In this document: positions 1-5,233 of the stretch, one piece after another
Position numbering within the stretch: position 1 is the stretch's first letter
Layout of the letters: the number at the start of each line of letters is the position of its first letter
Origin: Ruminiclostridium sp.
Lineage (GTDB): Bacteria; Bacillota_A; Clostridia; Oscillospirales; Ruminococcaceae
DNA length: 7,605 nt
Assembly: GCA_017550775.1 (NCBI GenBank)
Contig: JAFZOA010000146.1
Coordinates: 1 to 7,605 of the forward strand
Direction of reading: 5' to 3'
Position numbers and translations under genes: made by a program
The notes under the pieces: generated by a model
Told to the model about the DNA's origin: nothing
Databases searched by the model: none
What the model saw: the letters and a program-made list of their open reading frames with translations, nothing else

Positions 1-2
1 CA

Positions 3-158
3 CCTGTTTTTTATCCAGGTCATGAATTTACAGAGCAGGTATACAAAGAATTTTTTATGGATTCAGAGACGAATCTTCATATTGCTCTTTCAAAGGATGA
101 TGAAATAATTGGAATGATAGAAAGTAATAGTGAATCAGATATAGCTTCAGGACTTTAA
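3..158 (+). pseudogene. Fragment of a possible GNAT acetyltransferase, running off the left edge
   Basis: An open plus-strand frame enters from the left edge and stops with TAA at 156-158, giving 51 codons without a start in the window. Its residues look like real protein: an amphipathic helix region (HEFTEQVYKEFF) followed by two short strands (NLHIALSKDDEIIGMIES). This resembles the second helix and strands 2-3 of a GNAT fold. The acetyl-CoA-binding motif that should follow is absent, because the frame ends a few residues after the second strand. It overlaps the 3' end of the opposing XRE gene by about 100 nt, so one of the two ends is probably not native. The likeliest reading is a truncated gene fused near 130-158 to the XRE region. 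The family call is inference from pattern and could be wrong. Confidence 0.4.
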
Positions 159-654
159 GCAGAAAATTGGGTTCAACATATTTAAGTAGATGTTTCAATC
201 CATCGGACAGATTCATAAACTGAATACTACCAACTTTGCATACAAACTCATAAGGGATTTTCATGATTGCTTCTTGAAATGCTGCTTCCTGAGATATGTA
301 TTGCAATGAATCCGGGCAATAAAGGCAAATGAGTCCAAATAGTTCCTGCTGATTCAGGTTCAAATGCAGAGATTTGATAATACCGGTCAATTCTTCATCA
401 TCATCAATAAGAAAATACGGGAATTTATCATTTCTCATAGAATCATTGTCACGATTAAGTTCTGAAATTAAAACTGTCTCTGATACATTGAATAGATAAG
501 CGAGCTTTTTTAGGTGAGCTGATTTCACCTTCGTTCTTCCGCTTTCCCAATTCTGTATGGTAGTTTTGCTTACTTCCATTTGCTCAGCCAACTGTTCCTG
601 AGTTATCTTAGAATAATTCCTTAATCGACTGATAAAATCACCGAATGTACCCAT
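55..654 (-). CDS. XRE-family helix-turn-helix transcriptional regulator
   Basis: A DNA-binding regulator of 199 aa. Residues about 5-60 form a typical XRE/Cro-CI helix-turn-helix (FISRLRNYSKITQEQLAEQM, then VSKTTIQNWESGRTKV and a third-helix region LKKLAYLFNVSETVL). The remaining ~140 residues are an unrecognised C-terminal domain rich in Leu, Phe and Tyr, possibly for dimerisation or ligand sensing. The start at 654 is chosen because AGGAGG lies 7 nt upstream (661-666 on this strand). A longer frame to 717 would begin inside the inverted-repeat operator and has no ribosome site. A consensus promoter and a perfect inverted repeat lie directly upstream, so autoregulation is likely. The last ~30 codons overlap the opposing GNAT-like fragment, so the native C-terminus may have been altered by a junction. 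The targets beyond its own promoter are unknown. Confidence 0.85.
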   Translation of the reverse strand: MGTFGDFISRLRNYSKITQEQLAEQMEVSKTTIQNWESGRTKVKSAHLKKLAYLFNVSETVLISELNRDNDSMRNDKFPYFLIDDDEELTGIIKSLHLNLNQQELFGLICLYCPDSLQYISQEAAFQEAIMKIPYEFVCKVGSIQFMNLSDGLKHLLKYVEPNFLLKVLKLYLIHYYFLSFQLFHHPLKEQYEDSSLNP

Positions 655-700
655 ATATTTCCTCCTGAATACAGTATAGCAATAATTGACGGTCACGTAA

Positions 701-739
701 ACTAAGTGAAATTGCATTTTTTATAAAATTTCACTTAGT
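701..739. promoter_or_regulatory. Perfect 13-bp inverted repeat, probable operator of the XRE regulator
   Basis: ACTAAGTGAAATT at 701-713 is repeated as its exact reverse complement at 727-739, with a 13-nt AT-rich spacer. The right arm begins only 4 nt downstream of the -10 box of the minus-strand promoter, so it covers the expected transcription start. Two half-sites there suit repression by a dimeric XRE protein. The same sequence in the transcript could fold into a leader hairpin, so an RNA role is not excluded. Confidence 0.7.
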
Positions 740-742
740 CTA

Positions 743-771
743 ATTATATACGATAAGAACTAAAATGTCAA
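743..771 (-). promoter_or_regulatory. Consensus sigma-70/sigma-A promoter of the XRE gene
   Basis: On the minus strand TTGACA (766-771) and TATAAT (743-748) are both perfect consensus hexamers with an ideal 17-nt spacer. Transcription would start near 736, inside the inverted repeat, giving a leader of about 80 nt before the start codon at 654. Confidence 0.85.
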
Positions 772-776
772 CAAAA

Positions 777-803
777 GCAGATGCGCTTAATAAGCGCATC
801 TGC
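777..803 (-). terminator. Rho-independent terminator of the minus-strand ribbon-helix-helix remnant
   Basis: GCAGATGCGCTTA (777-789) pairs perfectly with TAAGCGCATCTGC (791-803). Read on the minus strand the stem is followed at once by TTTTG, a short U-tract. It lies 20 nt beyond the stop of the ribbon-helix-helix remnant and just upstream of the XRE promoter -35 box, so it insulates the two units. Confidence 0.7.
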
Positions 804-823
804 TGATAAGAAACCAGTTCCAA

Positions 824-1018
824 TTATGGGTGATGTTCTTTGTATTCCTCCAATGCCGTCAGCAAAAGCTGCTTAATTGTCATGCCGTGTTCCTGAGCGT
901 AAGCCTTGATCGCATCGCCCTCGCCTTTCGGGACATTGAAGCGGATATAATCGTAATTCTCCTTGATATACTCTGCCGAGGGCTTTCCCTTGCTTGCTTG
1001 CCTGCTGCTGTTTCTTAG
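824..1018 (-). pseudogene. Ribbon-helix-helix (Arc/antitoxin-like) DNA-binding protein, 5' end lost
   Basis: The minus-strand frame ending at TAA 824-826 reads SKGKPSAEYIKENYDYIRF, then NVPKGEGDAIKAYAQEHG, then MTIKQLLLTALEEYKEHH. This is the arrangement of small Arc-like ribbon-helix-helix proteins: a basic N-terminus, a strand around YDYIRFNVPKG, and two helices. Such proteins often act as antitoxins or autorepressors. No in-frame ATG, GTG or TTG start with a ribosome site precedes it. About 12 codons before SKGK, at roughly 1018, the sequence changes into the antisense of the ABC transporter gene, so the native start codon appears to have been removed by a junction. A terminator follows the stop. 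No toxin partner is visible. The family assignment is by recognition of the pattern, not by search. Confidence 0.6.
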
Positions 1019-2577
1019 GTATCGCTCTTTGCATGCTGTGTACCCTGATCTCTTCGCAGCTCATAGGTGCGGTAAAGGGTCTTTGCATGAGCCGCTCACA
1101 GAGCAAAATGTCACTCGCAGTTCAGTCGTCGATGATGATAAGAGTGATGTCCCTACCCGCCGATTTCTTCAAGAAATACAGCGCTGGCGAGCTCAACAGC
1201 CGTGCCTCATCGGTGAATTCGCTGTGTAATATGATCCTAAGCATGGTGCTTTCGACCGGTTTTTCCTCACTTGCCTCGCTGCTGTATATCACGCAGATAT
1301 TCAGCTTTGCACCGCAGCTTGTTGTGCCTTCGCTGATAATCATTCTCGTGACAGTGCTGTTCAGCGTTATTTCCTCTCTCGTTCAGATCGGGATCAGCAA
1401 AAAGAGTATGGAGATCGACGCAAAAGTATCCGGTATTTCATACTCCATGATCACCGGCGTACAGAAACTCAAGCTCGCGGGTGCGGAAAAGCGCATATTC
1501 TCACATTGGCTTGAGGAGTACACAAAAAAGACGGCTCTTTTGTACAACCCGCCCATGTTTATCAAGGTAAACTCCGTTATATCGACGGCTATCAGTCTGT
1601 TTTCAACGATCATACTGTACTATATTGCCGCAGCGAGTGGGATCGATCCCTCATCGTACTTTGCTTTCACGGCTGCTTACGGCGTTGTGATGGGTGCGTT
1701 TTCATCAATGGCGGGAATAGCTCTCCAGGCCGCAAGAATAAAGCCTATACTCGAAATGGCGGAACCTTTCCTTAATTCCGAGCCCGAGACCTCATCAAAC
1801 CGGGAGATCGTGACAAGACTTTCCGGAGGCATAGAACTCAACAACGTCTGCTTCCGTTACAGCGAGAGCACACCTTATATCATCGACAACATGACGCTTA
1901 AAATCAAGCCCAAAGAGTATGTCGCGATAGTAGGAAGAACAGGCTGTGGAAAATCGACGTTCATGCGGCTTCTGCTCGGATTCGAGACTCCGGAGAGAGG
2001 CGCGATATACTACGACGGGAAGGATATAACCACTCTCGATCTCTGCTCGCTTCGCAGAAATATCGGAAGCGTTATGCAGAACGGCGGATTGTTCCAGGGC
2101 GACATCTACTCTAATATCGTCATCACCGCGCCGGAGCTTACGCTCGATGACGCGTGGGAAGCCGCCGAAAAAGCCGGCCTCGCCGACGACATACGCGCCA
2201 TGCCTATGGGTATGCAGACTATCGTATCGGAAGGTCAGGGCGGTCTCTCCGGAGGGCAGAAACAGCGTCTCATGATAGCACGCGCGATCGCCCCGAAACC
2301 GAAAATACTGCTTTTCGACGAGGCTACCAGCGCACTTGACAACAAGACGCAGAAGCAGGTATCGGAGGCGCTTGACGCCATGGGATGCACAAGGATAGTG
2401 ATAGCCCACAGACTTTCGACTATCCGTCACTGCGACAGGATACTCGTCTTCGACAAGGGAAAGATCGTCGAGGACGGCAACTATGATGAACTTATCGCCA
2501 GGAATGGCTATTTCGCAGAGCTCATCGAAAGACAGAGGCTTGATACCGATACGCCCGGCGATATACCCACAGAATAA
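994..2577 (+). CDS. Bacteriocin/RiPP export ABC transporter (NHLP/NHLM type), 5'-truncated
   Basis: A fused membrane and ATPase exporter half, expected to pump a leader-cleaved peptide out of the cell. Hydrophobic spans lie near residues 3-25, 81-103, 107-132, 193-215 and 222-245. The FFKKYSAGELNSR motif (58-70) and GVQKLKLAGAEKR (155-167) are typical of NHLM-type exporters. The ATPase shows Walker A GRTGCGKST (314-322), Q-loop Gln362, signature LSGGQ (418-422), Walker B ILLFDE (438-443) with catalytic Glu443, and H-loop His472. Relatives are roughly 700 aa or more and carry a further N-terminal domain and first membrane helix, which are absent here. The frame opens with an unsupported TTG lying in antisense ribbon-helix-helix sequence, and true homology seems to begin near residue 10. 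ATG at 1087, with AAAGGG 7 nt upstream, is a possible internal start but would lose more. The ATPase part is intact; function as a transporter is doubtful. Stop lies 18 nt before the radical SAM gene. Confidence 0.85.
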   Translation: MLACCCFLGIALCMLCTLISSQLIGAVKGLCMSRSQSKMSLAVQSSMMIRVMSLPADFFKKYSAGELNSRASSVNSLCNMILSMVLSTGFSSLASLLYITQIFSFAPQLVVPSLIIILVTVLFSVISSLVQIGISKKSMEIDAKVSGISYSMITGVQKLKLAGAEKRIFSHWLEEYTKKTALLYNPPMFIKVNSVISTAISLFSTIILYYIAAASGIDPSSYFAFTAAYGVVMGAFSSMAGIALQAARIKPILEMAEPFLNSEPETSSNREIVTRLSGGIELNNVCFRYSESTPYIIDNMTLKIKPKEYVAIVGRTGCGKSTFMRLLLGFETPERGAIYYDGKDITTLDLCSLRRNIGSVMQNGGLFQGDIYSNIVITAPELTLDDAWEAAEKAGLADDIRAMPMGMQTIVSEGQGGLSGGQKQRLMIARAIAPKPKILLFDEATSALDNKTQKQVSEALDAMGCTRIVIAHRLSTIRHCDRILVFDKGKIVEDGNYDELIARNGYFAELIERQRLDTDTPGDIPTE

Positions 2578-2595
2578 AATACTTATGGAGGTCTT

Positions 2596-3027
2596 ATGAG
2601 ATACATACTTAACCCCAAAATTAAACTGCGCGGGTGGGCGAACCGCCCCGCAGGCATTATCAACACGGAGCTCAATGACCCAGTATTTTTTCCGAATCCT
2701 TCATATCGGCTGCTGTTCAAATGTGACGGAGCCCATGACATTGACCCCGATTCCATGGACCCCGAAGACCGCCTTTTCCTCGATAACGCTGTCAAGGAAG
2801 GCTATGTCAGACCCGCCGGATTTATGGAGTTTCTGAACAGGGATCAGATGTACAAAAAATATCCCACCGTTTACAAGAAAGATATCCAGTGGTCCGTCAC
2901 CGGCGCGTGCAATCTGAAATGCCGCCACTGCTTCATGTCCGCACCGCAGGCGAAGCACGGCTCACCGTCACATGAGCAGATCATCAACATAGCCGATCAG
3001 CTTACAGGACGACGCGGCACTCCGTGA
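2596..3027 (+). CDS. Radical SAM RiPP maturase, truncated after the [4Fe-4S] motif
   Basis: This is the N-terminal part of a peptide-modifying radical SAM enzyme. Cys105-x3-Cys109-x2-Cys112 (GACNLKCRHCF) is the canonical motif that binds the SAM-cleaving iron-sulfur cluster. The preceding ~95 residues include a segment that resembles the leader-binding winged-helix region of RiPP maturases; that part is inference. The start has a strong GGAGG site 4 nt upstream and sits 18 nt after the exporter gene, so the two were probably co-transcribed. The frame stays convincing up to about residue 135 (EQIINIADQ). Then at about 3002 it runs out of frame into the first precursor's leader and stops at 3025-3027. 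Family members are usually about three times this length, so the barrel's core and any SPASM or auxiliary-cluster domain are lost. The 143-aa product should be inactive. Which linkage the full enzyme made cannot be told. Confidence 0.85.
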   Translation: MRYILNPKIKLRGWANRPAGIINTELNDPVFFPNPSYRLLFKCDGAHDIDPDSMDPEDRLFLDNAVKEGYVRPAGFMEFLNRDQMYKKYPTVYKKDIQWSVTGACNLKCRHCFMSAPQAKHGSPSHEQIINIADQLTGRRGTP

Positions 3028-3040
3028 AAAGGTAACATCA

Positions 3041-3346
3041 ATGAGTTCGCCCGAGGAAATGCTGAAATTCGCCAACGACTCCGGGTACGACGTAACAATG
3101 GAAGAACTTGAAGAAGTCGATAAGGCTTTAAGAGAAGCAAAAGCCGAGGAAACCGACGAGGCAGCGCTTACATTCGATGATGTTGAAAATGTCGCAGGAG
3201 GCACAAGGATACAATCCGGAGATGATGCTTCTGACGGTCATGAGATAGGATGTGTCGGGTGTTATCATGGCTACGACTGGTGTGAAGAAAACAATGAATG
3301 GTGTTATCATAACTTTTATTGCAACGGCGGTTATTATTCAGAATAA
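3041..3346 (+). CDS. Nif11-type leader RiPP precursor peptide, copy 1 (leader 5'-truncated)
   Basis: A precursor of a modified, secreted peptide. The leader part is acidic and helical (MSSPEEMLKFANDSGYDV, then ALREAKAEETDE) and ends in VAGG (residues 51-54), the double-glycine cleavage site of Nif11-type leaders. The 47-residue core has DGHEIGCVGCYHGYDWC, then NNEWC and NFYC, giving five cysteines and many aromatic residues. In-frame leader codons continue upstream to about 3002 (LQDDAALREKVTS) but no start is there, because that part of the gene was replaced by the radical SAM fragment. ATG 3041 has AAAAGG 8 nt upstream and follows the truncated maturase stop (3025-3027) by 13 nt, so reinitiation could express a shortened precursor lacking about 25 leader residues. 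Whether such a leader is still recognised is unknown. Confidence 0.75.
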   Translation: MSSPEEMLKFANDSGYDVTMEELEEVDKALREAKAEETDEAALTFDDVENVAGGTRIQSGDDASDGHEIGCVGCYHGYDWCEENNEWCYHNFYCNGGYYSE

Positions 3347-3365
3347 TAACATTTTAATAAACACA

Positions 3366-3383
3366 CCCGCCCCGGCAAATCAA
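3366..3383 (+). repeat. Half-terminator repeat after precursor copy 1
   Basis: CCCGCCCCGGCAAATCAA, preceded by ACACA, matches the left arm of the terminator that ends the locus but has no right arm. It is repeated exactly at 3831-3848 after copy 2. It therefore cannot fold as a terminator, and transcription should pass on to the next precursor. Confidence 0.65.
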
Positions 3384-3407
3384 AAATAATAAAAAGGATA
3401 AATTATC

Positions 3408-3782
3408 ATGTCAAACGAAAAGGTAACAAAACTCGTAAAGGAATTACAGGAAAACGCGGCTCTCCGCGAAAAGGTAACATCAATGAGTTCGCCCGAAGAA
3501 ATGCTGAAATTCGCGAATGATTCGGGCTACGACGTAACAATGGAAGACCTTATGGAAGTCGAAAAGGCTTTAAGAGAAGCAAAAGCCGAAGAAACCGACG
3601 AGGTGGTGCTTTCGTTCGACGATATCGAAGATGTCGCAGGGGGTTACGAAGAAGCTCCAGACGGACACGATATTGGTTGTGTAGGATGTTATCACCATTA
3701 TGACTGGCAAAAAGAACACAATATCTGGTGTACGCAGCAATATTATTGTATTGATCAACACTGGGGGAAAAGTATATATTAA
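3408..3782 (+). CDS. Nif11-type leader RiPP precursor peptide, copy 2 (intact)
   Basis: The only complete precursor of the three, at 124 aa. It has a 79-residue leader with a Nif11-like N-terminus (MSNEKVTKLVKELQENAALR), the LKFANDSGYDVTMEDL middle part, and a VAGG cleavage end. The predicted 45-residue core begins YEEAPDGHDIGCVGC, continues YHHYDWQKEHNIWC, and ends QQYYCIDQHWGKSIY. It has four cysteines. The Cys after the first Trp in copies 1 and 3 is Gln here, and the tail (QHWGKSIY) is unlike the other two. Start choice is clear: AAGGA lies 9 nt before ATG 3408. The leader should direct a maturase to the core, after which an exporter peptidase would cut at Gly-Gly. The adjacent maturase and exporter are both truncated, so an enzyme elsewhere would be needed. 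The chemical modification is not predictable from the window. Confidence 0.85.
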   Translation: MSNEKVTKLVKELQENAALREKVTSMSSPEEMLKFANDSGYDVTMEDLMEVEKALREAKAEETDEVVLSFDDIEDVAGGYEEAPDGHDIGCVGCYHHYDWQKEHNIWCTQQYYCIDQHWGKSIY

Positions 3783-3830
3783 TACATTCATGCGAATTAA
3801 GGAGTAAAACAATTACTTCGTGATCGAAAA

Positions 3831-3848
3831 CCCGCCCCGGCAAATCAA
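3831..3848 (+). repeat. Half-terminator repeat after precursor copy 2
   Basis: This is an exact second copy of the 18-nt element at 3366-3383, lying 19 nt before the start of copy 3. It again resembles only the left arm of the final terminator, supporting duplication of a whole gene-plus-3'-end unit. Confidence 0.65.
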
Positions 3849-3867
3849 CATAAAAGGAGAAAAAACA

Positions 3868-3966
3868 ATGGCAAACGAAAAAGTTGAAAAACTCGTAAAA
3901 GCGTTGCAGGACGACGCGGCGCTCCGCGAAAAGGTAACATCAATGAGTTTGCCGAGGAAATGCTGA
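3868..3966 (+). pseudogene. Leader start of precursor copy 3, cut off by a one-base deletion
   Basis: This frame has a good AAGGAG site 9 nt before ATG 3868 and encodes MANEKVEKLVKALQDDAALR, the same leader start as copy 2. In copies 1 and 2 the ATG AGT is followed by TCGCCCGAGG. Here it is followed by TTGCCGAGG, one base shorter, so the frame shifts after Met26-Ser27-Leu28 and ends at TGA 3964-3966. The stop overlaps an in-frame ATG (3960-3962) that reopens the rest of the precursor. Confidence 0.8.
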
Positions 3967-4250
3967 AATTCGCGAATGATTCGGGCTTTGACGTGACAAT
4001 GGAAGATCTTCTCGAAGTCGAAAAGGCTTTACGAGAAGCGAAAGCCGAAGAAACCGACGAGGTAGCGCTGTCCCTCGATGATGTTGAAGACGTCGCGGGA
4101 GGAGCGACAGTTACAATTAACGGAGAAGACGCTTCTGACGGGCATGAGATAGGCTGTGATGCTTCATGGCATGGCTATAACTGGTGTGAAGACAACAATG
4201 AATGGTGTAAGAAAGACTTTTATTGCAGTGGAAGCTATTGGTTTGAATAA
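3960..4250 (+). CDS. Nif11-type leader RiPP precursor peptide, copy 3 (leader separated by frameshift)
   Basis: This frame carries the second half of the leader (MLKFANDSGFDVTMEDL, then EVALSLDDVEDVAGG) and a 48-residue core. The core reads DGHEIGCDASWHGYNWC, then NNEWC and DFYCSGSYWFE, with four cysteines. It is closest to copy 1, but the second Cys of copy 1 is Ser here and neighbouring Tyr is Trp. The native start is at 3868, in another frame because of a one-base deletion near 3950. The only start available to this part is ATG 3960, which overlaps the upstream stop as ATGCTGA. Translational coupling is therefore possible, although the nearest GAGG is too close for a normal ribosome site. 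A sequencing or assembly error in the short C-run would also explain it. The strong terminator follows 15 nt after the stop. Confidence 0.75.
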   Translation: MLKFANDSGFDVTMEDLLEVEKALREAKAEETDEVALSLDDVEDVAGGATVTINGEDASDGHEIGCDASWHGYNWCEDNNEWCKKDFYCSGSYWFE

Positions 4251-4265
4251 ATTAAATTAATAACT

Positions 4266-4310
4266 AACACACCCGTCCCGGCGTACAATCAGCGTCGGGG
4301 CGGGTGTGTT
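4266..4310. terminator. Strong bidirectional Rho-independent terminator
   Basis: AACACACCCGTCCCGGCG (4266-4283) pairs with CGTCGGGGCGGGTGTGTT (4293-4310): 18 pairs with two G-U, and a 9-nt loop. Plus-strand RNA continues TTATTG after the stem; minus-strand RNA continues into a T-rich stretch (AGTTATTAATTTAATTT). It ends the precursor operon. The stop of the convergent GNAT gene (4311-4313) touches it, so it serves both sides. Confidence 0.85.
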
Positions 4311-5192
4311 TTATTGTTTATTCTCCGGATCAAAAGTATAGGTTATCCTGCGGCTTTTTTGTGTTATCAGCGGGGACAGCACCTTGTCACGGAAGGAATT
4401 TGCTCTGTCGCCCACGCCGTCAAACGAGAACGAAAGGCGTTTTACCCCCTTCGCCCGTACAAGCTCCGCCGACTTCGCGATCGGAAGCAGCGCGGCTCCT
4501 GTGCCGTGAAGCGCCTTTGAGGACGATAGGGTCTTGTATATCGCGGTTATCCTGTCGGGCATATACGCGAACACATAGGCGGCGAGCTTGCCGTCCCGCA
4601 CGCACATGACGCTTATATCGCGGGTGATCTCGGCACCGGGAGCAAGCATCCACATGTGATTGAGCTCGTTTCCGTAGTCGTCGTAGAACTGCCTGATAAG
4701 ATCCTCCGACGCTTCCGTGAGCTTTACCGTGGAATAGCCCTGACGTATGAGAGTCTCGCACCGGCTGTTCCCGGTCTTTTCCATGAACGCGTCCCACCTG
4801 TCCCACATTTCGTCGTCGCAGCAGCGGTAAATGTACCTTCCCGGACGGCTTTCAAACCCGCATTTCTCCATGACGTGAGATATGACCGGAGCAAATTCGT
4901 GTATGTCCGTCGCGGAGCCGTTCACGAGACAGCGGTCGCTCTTCGCGGCGTTTATGAGCGCCTGCATCACGCCTCTGCTTCGGTATTCCGGCGCGGTATA
5001 TGTGTAAAGAATGGTGTATATATCGTACTCCGTATTCAGAAGCATAAATCCCGCCGGTGTGCCGTCTATGCGGGCATACAGGGCTGTGCCGGTCTGCTCC
5101 GCAGTACGGCAGCGCTTCTCCATGACCGGGTTCACAGTGTCGGGGAAAAGCCCGCGGTAAAGCGCGGGAGCTGCTTTTTCAACTGTTATCAT
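4311..5192 (-). CDS. Tandem-GNAT N-acyltransferase
   Basis: A 293-aa cytoplasmic acyl-CoA- or acyl-ACP-dependent transferase with two GNAT-like halves. The first half (about 1-125) has the strand TILYTYTAPEYRSRG and motif A Arg71-Ser-Arg-Gly74, which binds the pyrophosphate of the cofactor. The usual final small residue of that motif is Met76 here. CGFESRPGRYIYRC gives the closing strand of that fold. The second half (about 150-293) has DGKLAAYVFAY, TAIYKTLSSSKALHGTG as a looser cofactor loop, and NSFRDKV. The start is supported by GAGGTG about 9 nt upstream. It follows the acyl carrier protein gene by 41 nt on the same strand, which suggests the carrier may supply the acyl group. That link is inference. 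The acceptor is unknown. Transcription ends at the shared terminator. Confidence 0.8.
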   Translation of the reverse strand: MITVEKAAPALYRGLFPDTVNPVMEKRCRTAEQTGTALYARIDGTPAGFMLLNTEYDIYTILYTYTAPEYRSRGVMQALINAAKSDRCLVNGSATDIHEFAPVISHVMEKCGFESRPGRYIYRCCDDEMWDRWDAFMEKTGNSRCETLIRQGYSTVKLTEASEDLIRQFYDDYGNELNHMWMLAPGAEITRDISVMCVRDGKLAAYVFAYMPDRITAIYKTLSSSKALHGTGAALLPIAKSAELVRAKGVKRLSFSFDGVGDRANSFRDKVLSPLITQKSRRITYTFDPENKQ

Positions 5193-5233
5193 ATAAGATG
5201 CACCTCATGCTATACCCGTTATAACTACTCTGT

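Larger units (their letters stand above)
3002..4282 (+). repeat. Three diverged tandem copies of a precursor-gene unit
   Basis: Units at about 3002-3383, 3408-3848 and 3868-4282 each hold a leader, a VAGG site, a core and a GC-rich 3' element. GAAAAGGTAACATCAATGAG is identical in all three (3026-3045, 3468-3487, 3928-3947). Leaders are conserved at DNA level while cores diverge more, as expected when one maturase recognises several products. Confidence 0.8.

Noticed and set aside
673..701. Second minus-strand promoter TTTACG-17-TATACT
   Set aside because: Spacing fits, but the transcript would start almost at the ribosome site and the -35 is weak; the upstream perfect promoter is enough.
655..717. 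Longer N-terminus for the XRE regulator, starting at 717
   Set aside because: It would start inside the inverted repeat with no ribosome site, while ATG 654 has AGGAGG 7 nt upstream and starts right at the helix-turn-helix domain.
980..1020. A one-base frameshift in the ribbon-helix-helix remnant, because another frame reads PKKQQQASKQGK
   Set aside because: The main frame (NSSRQASKGKPSAEYIKE) is open without any indel, so a frameshift is not needed; only the start codon is missing.
1795..2430. Long minus-strand frame inside the exporter gene
   Set aside because: It is antisense to the ATPase domain with all its motifs, and its own residues show no recognisable fold.
3203..4250. Class II lanthipeptide cores
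   Set aside because: Ser and Thr are scarce near the conserved Cys positions and no LanM-like gene is in the window; a radical SAM gene is present instead.
3002..4282. CRISPR array or small-repeat array
   Set aside because: The repeats are about 400-nt coding units with conserved leaders, not short direct repeats with unique spacers.
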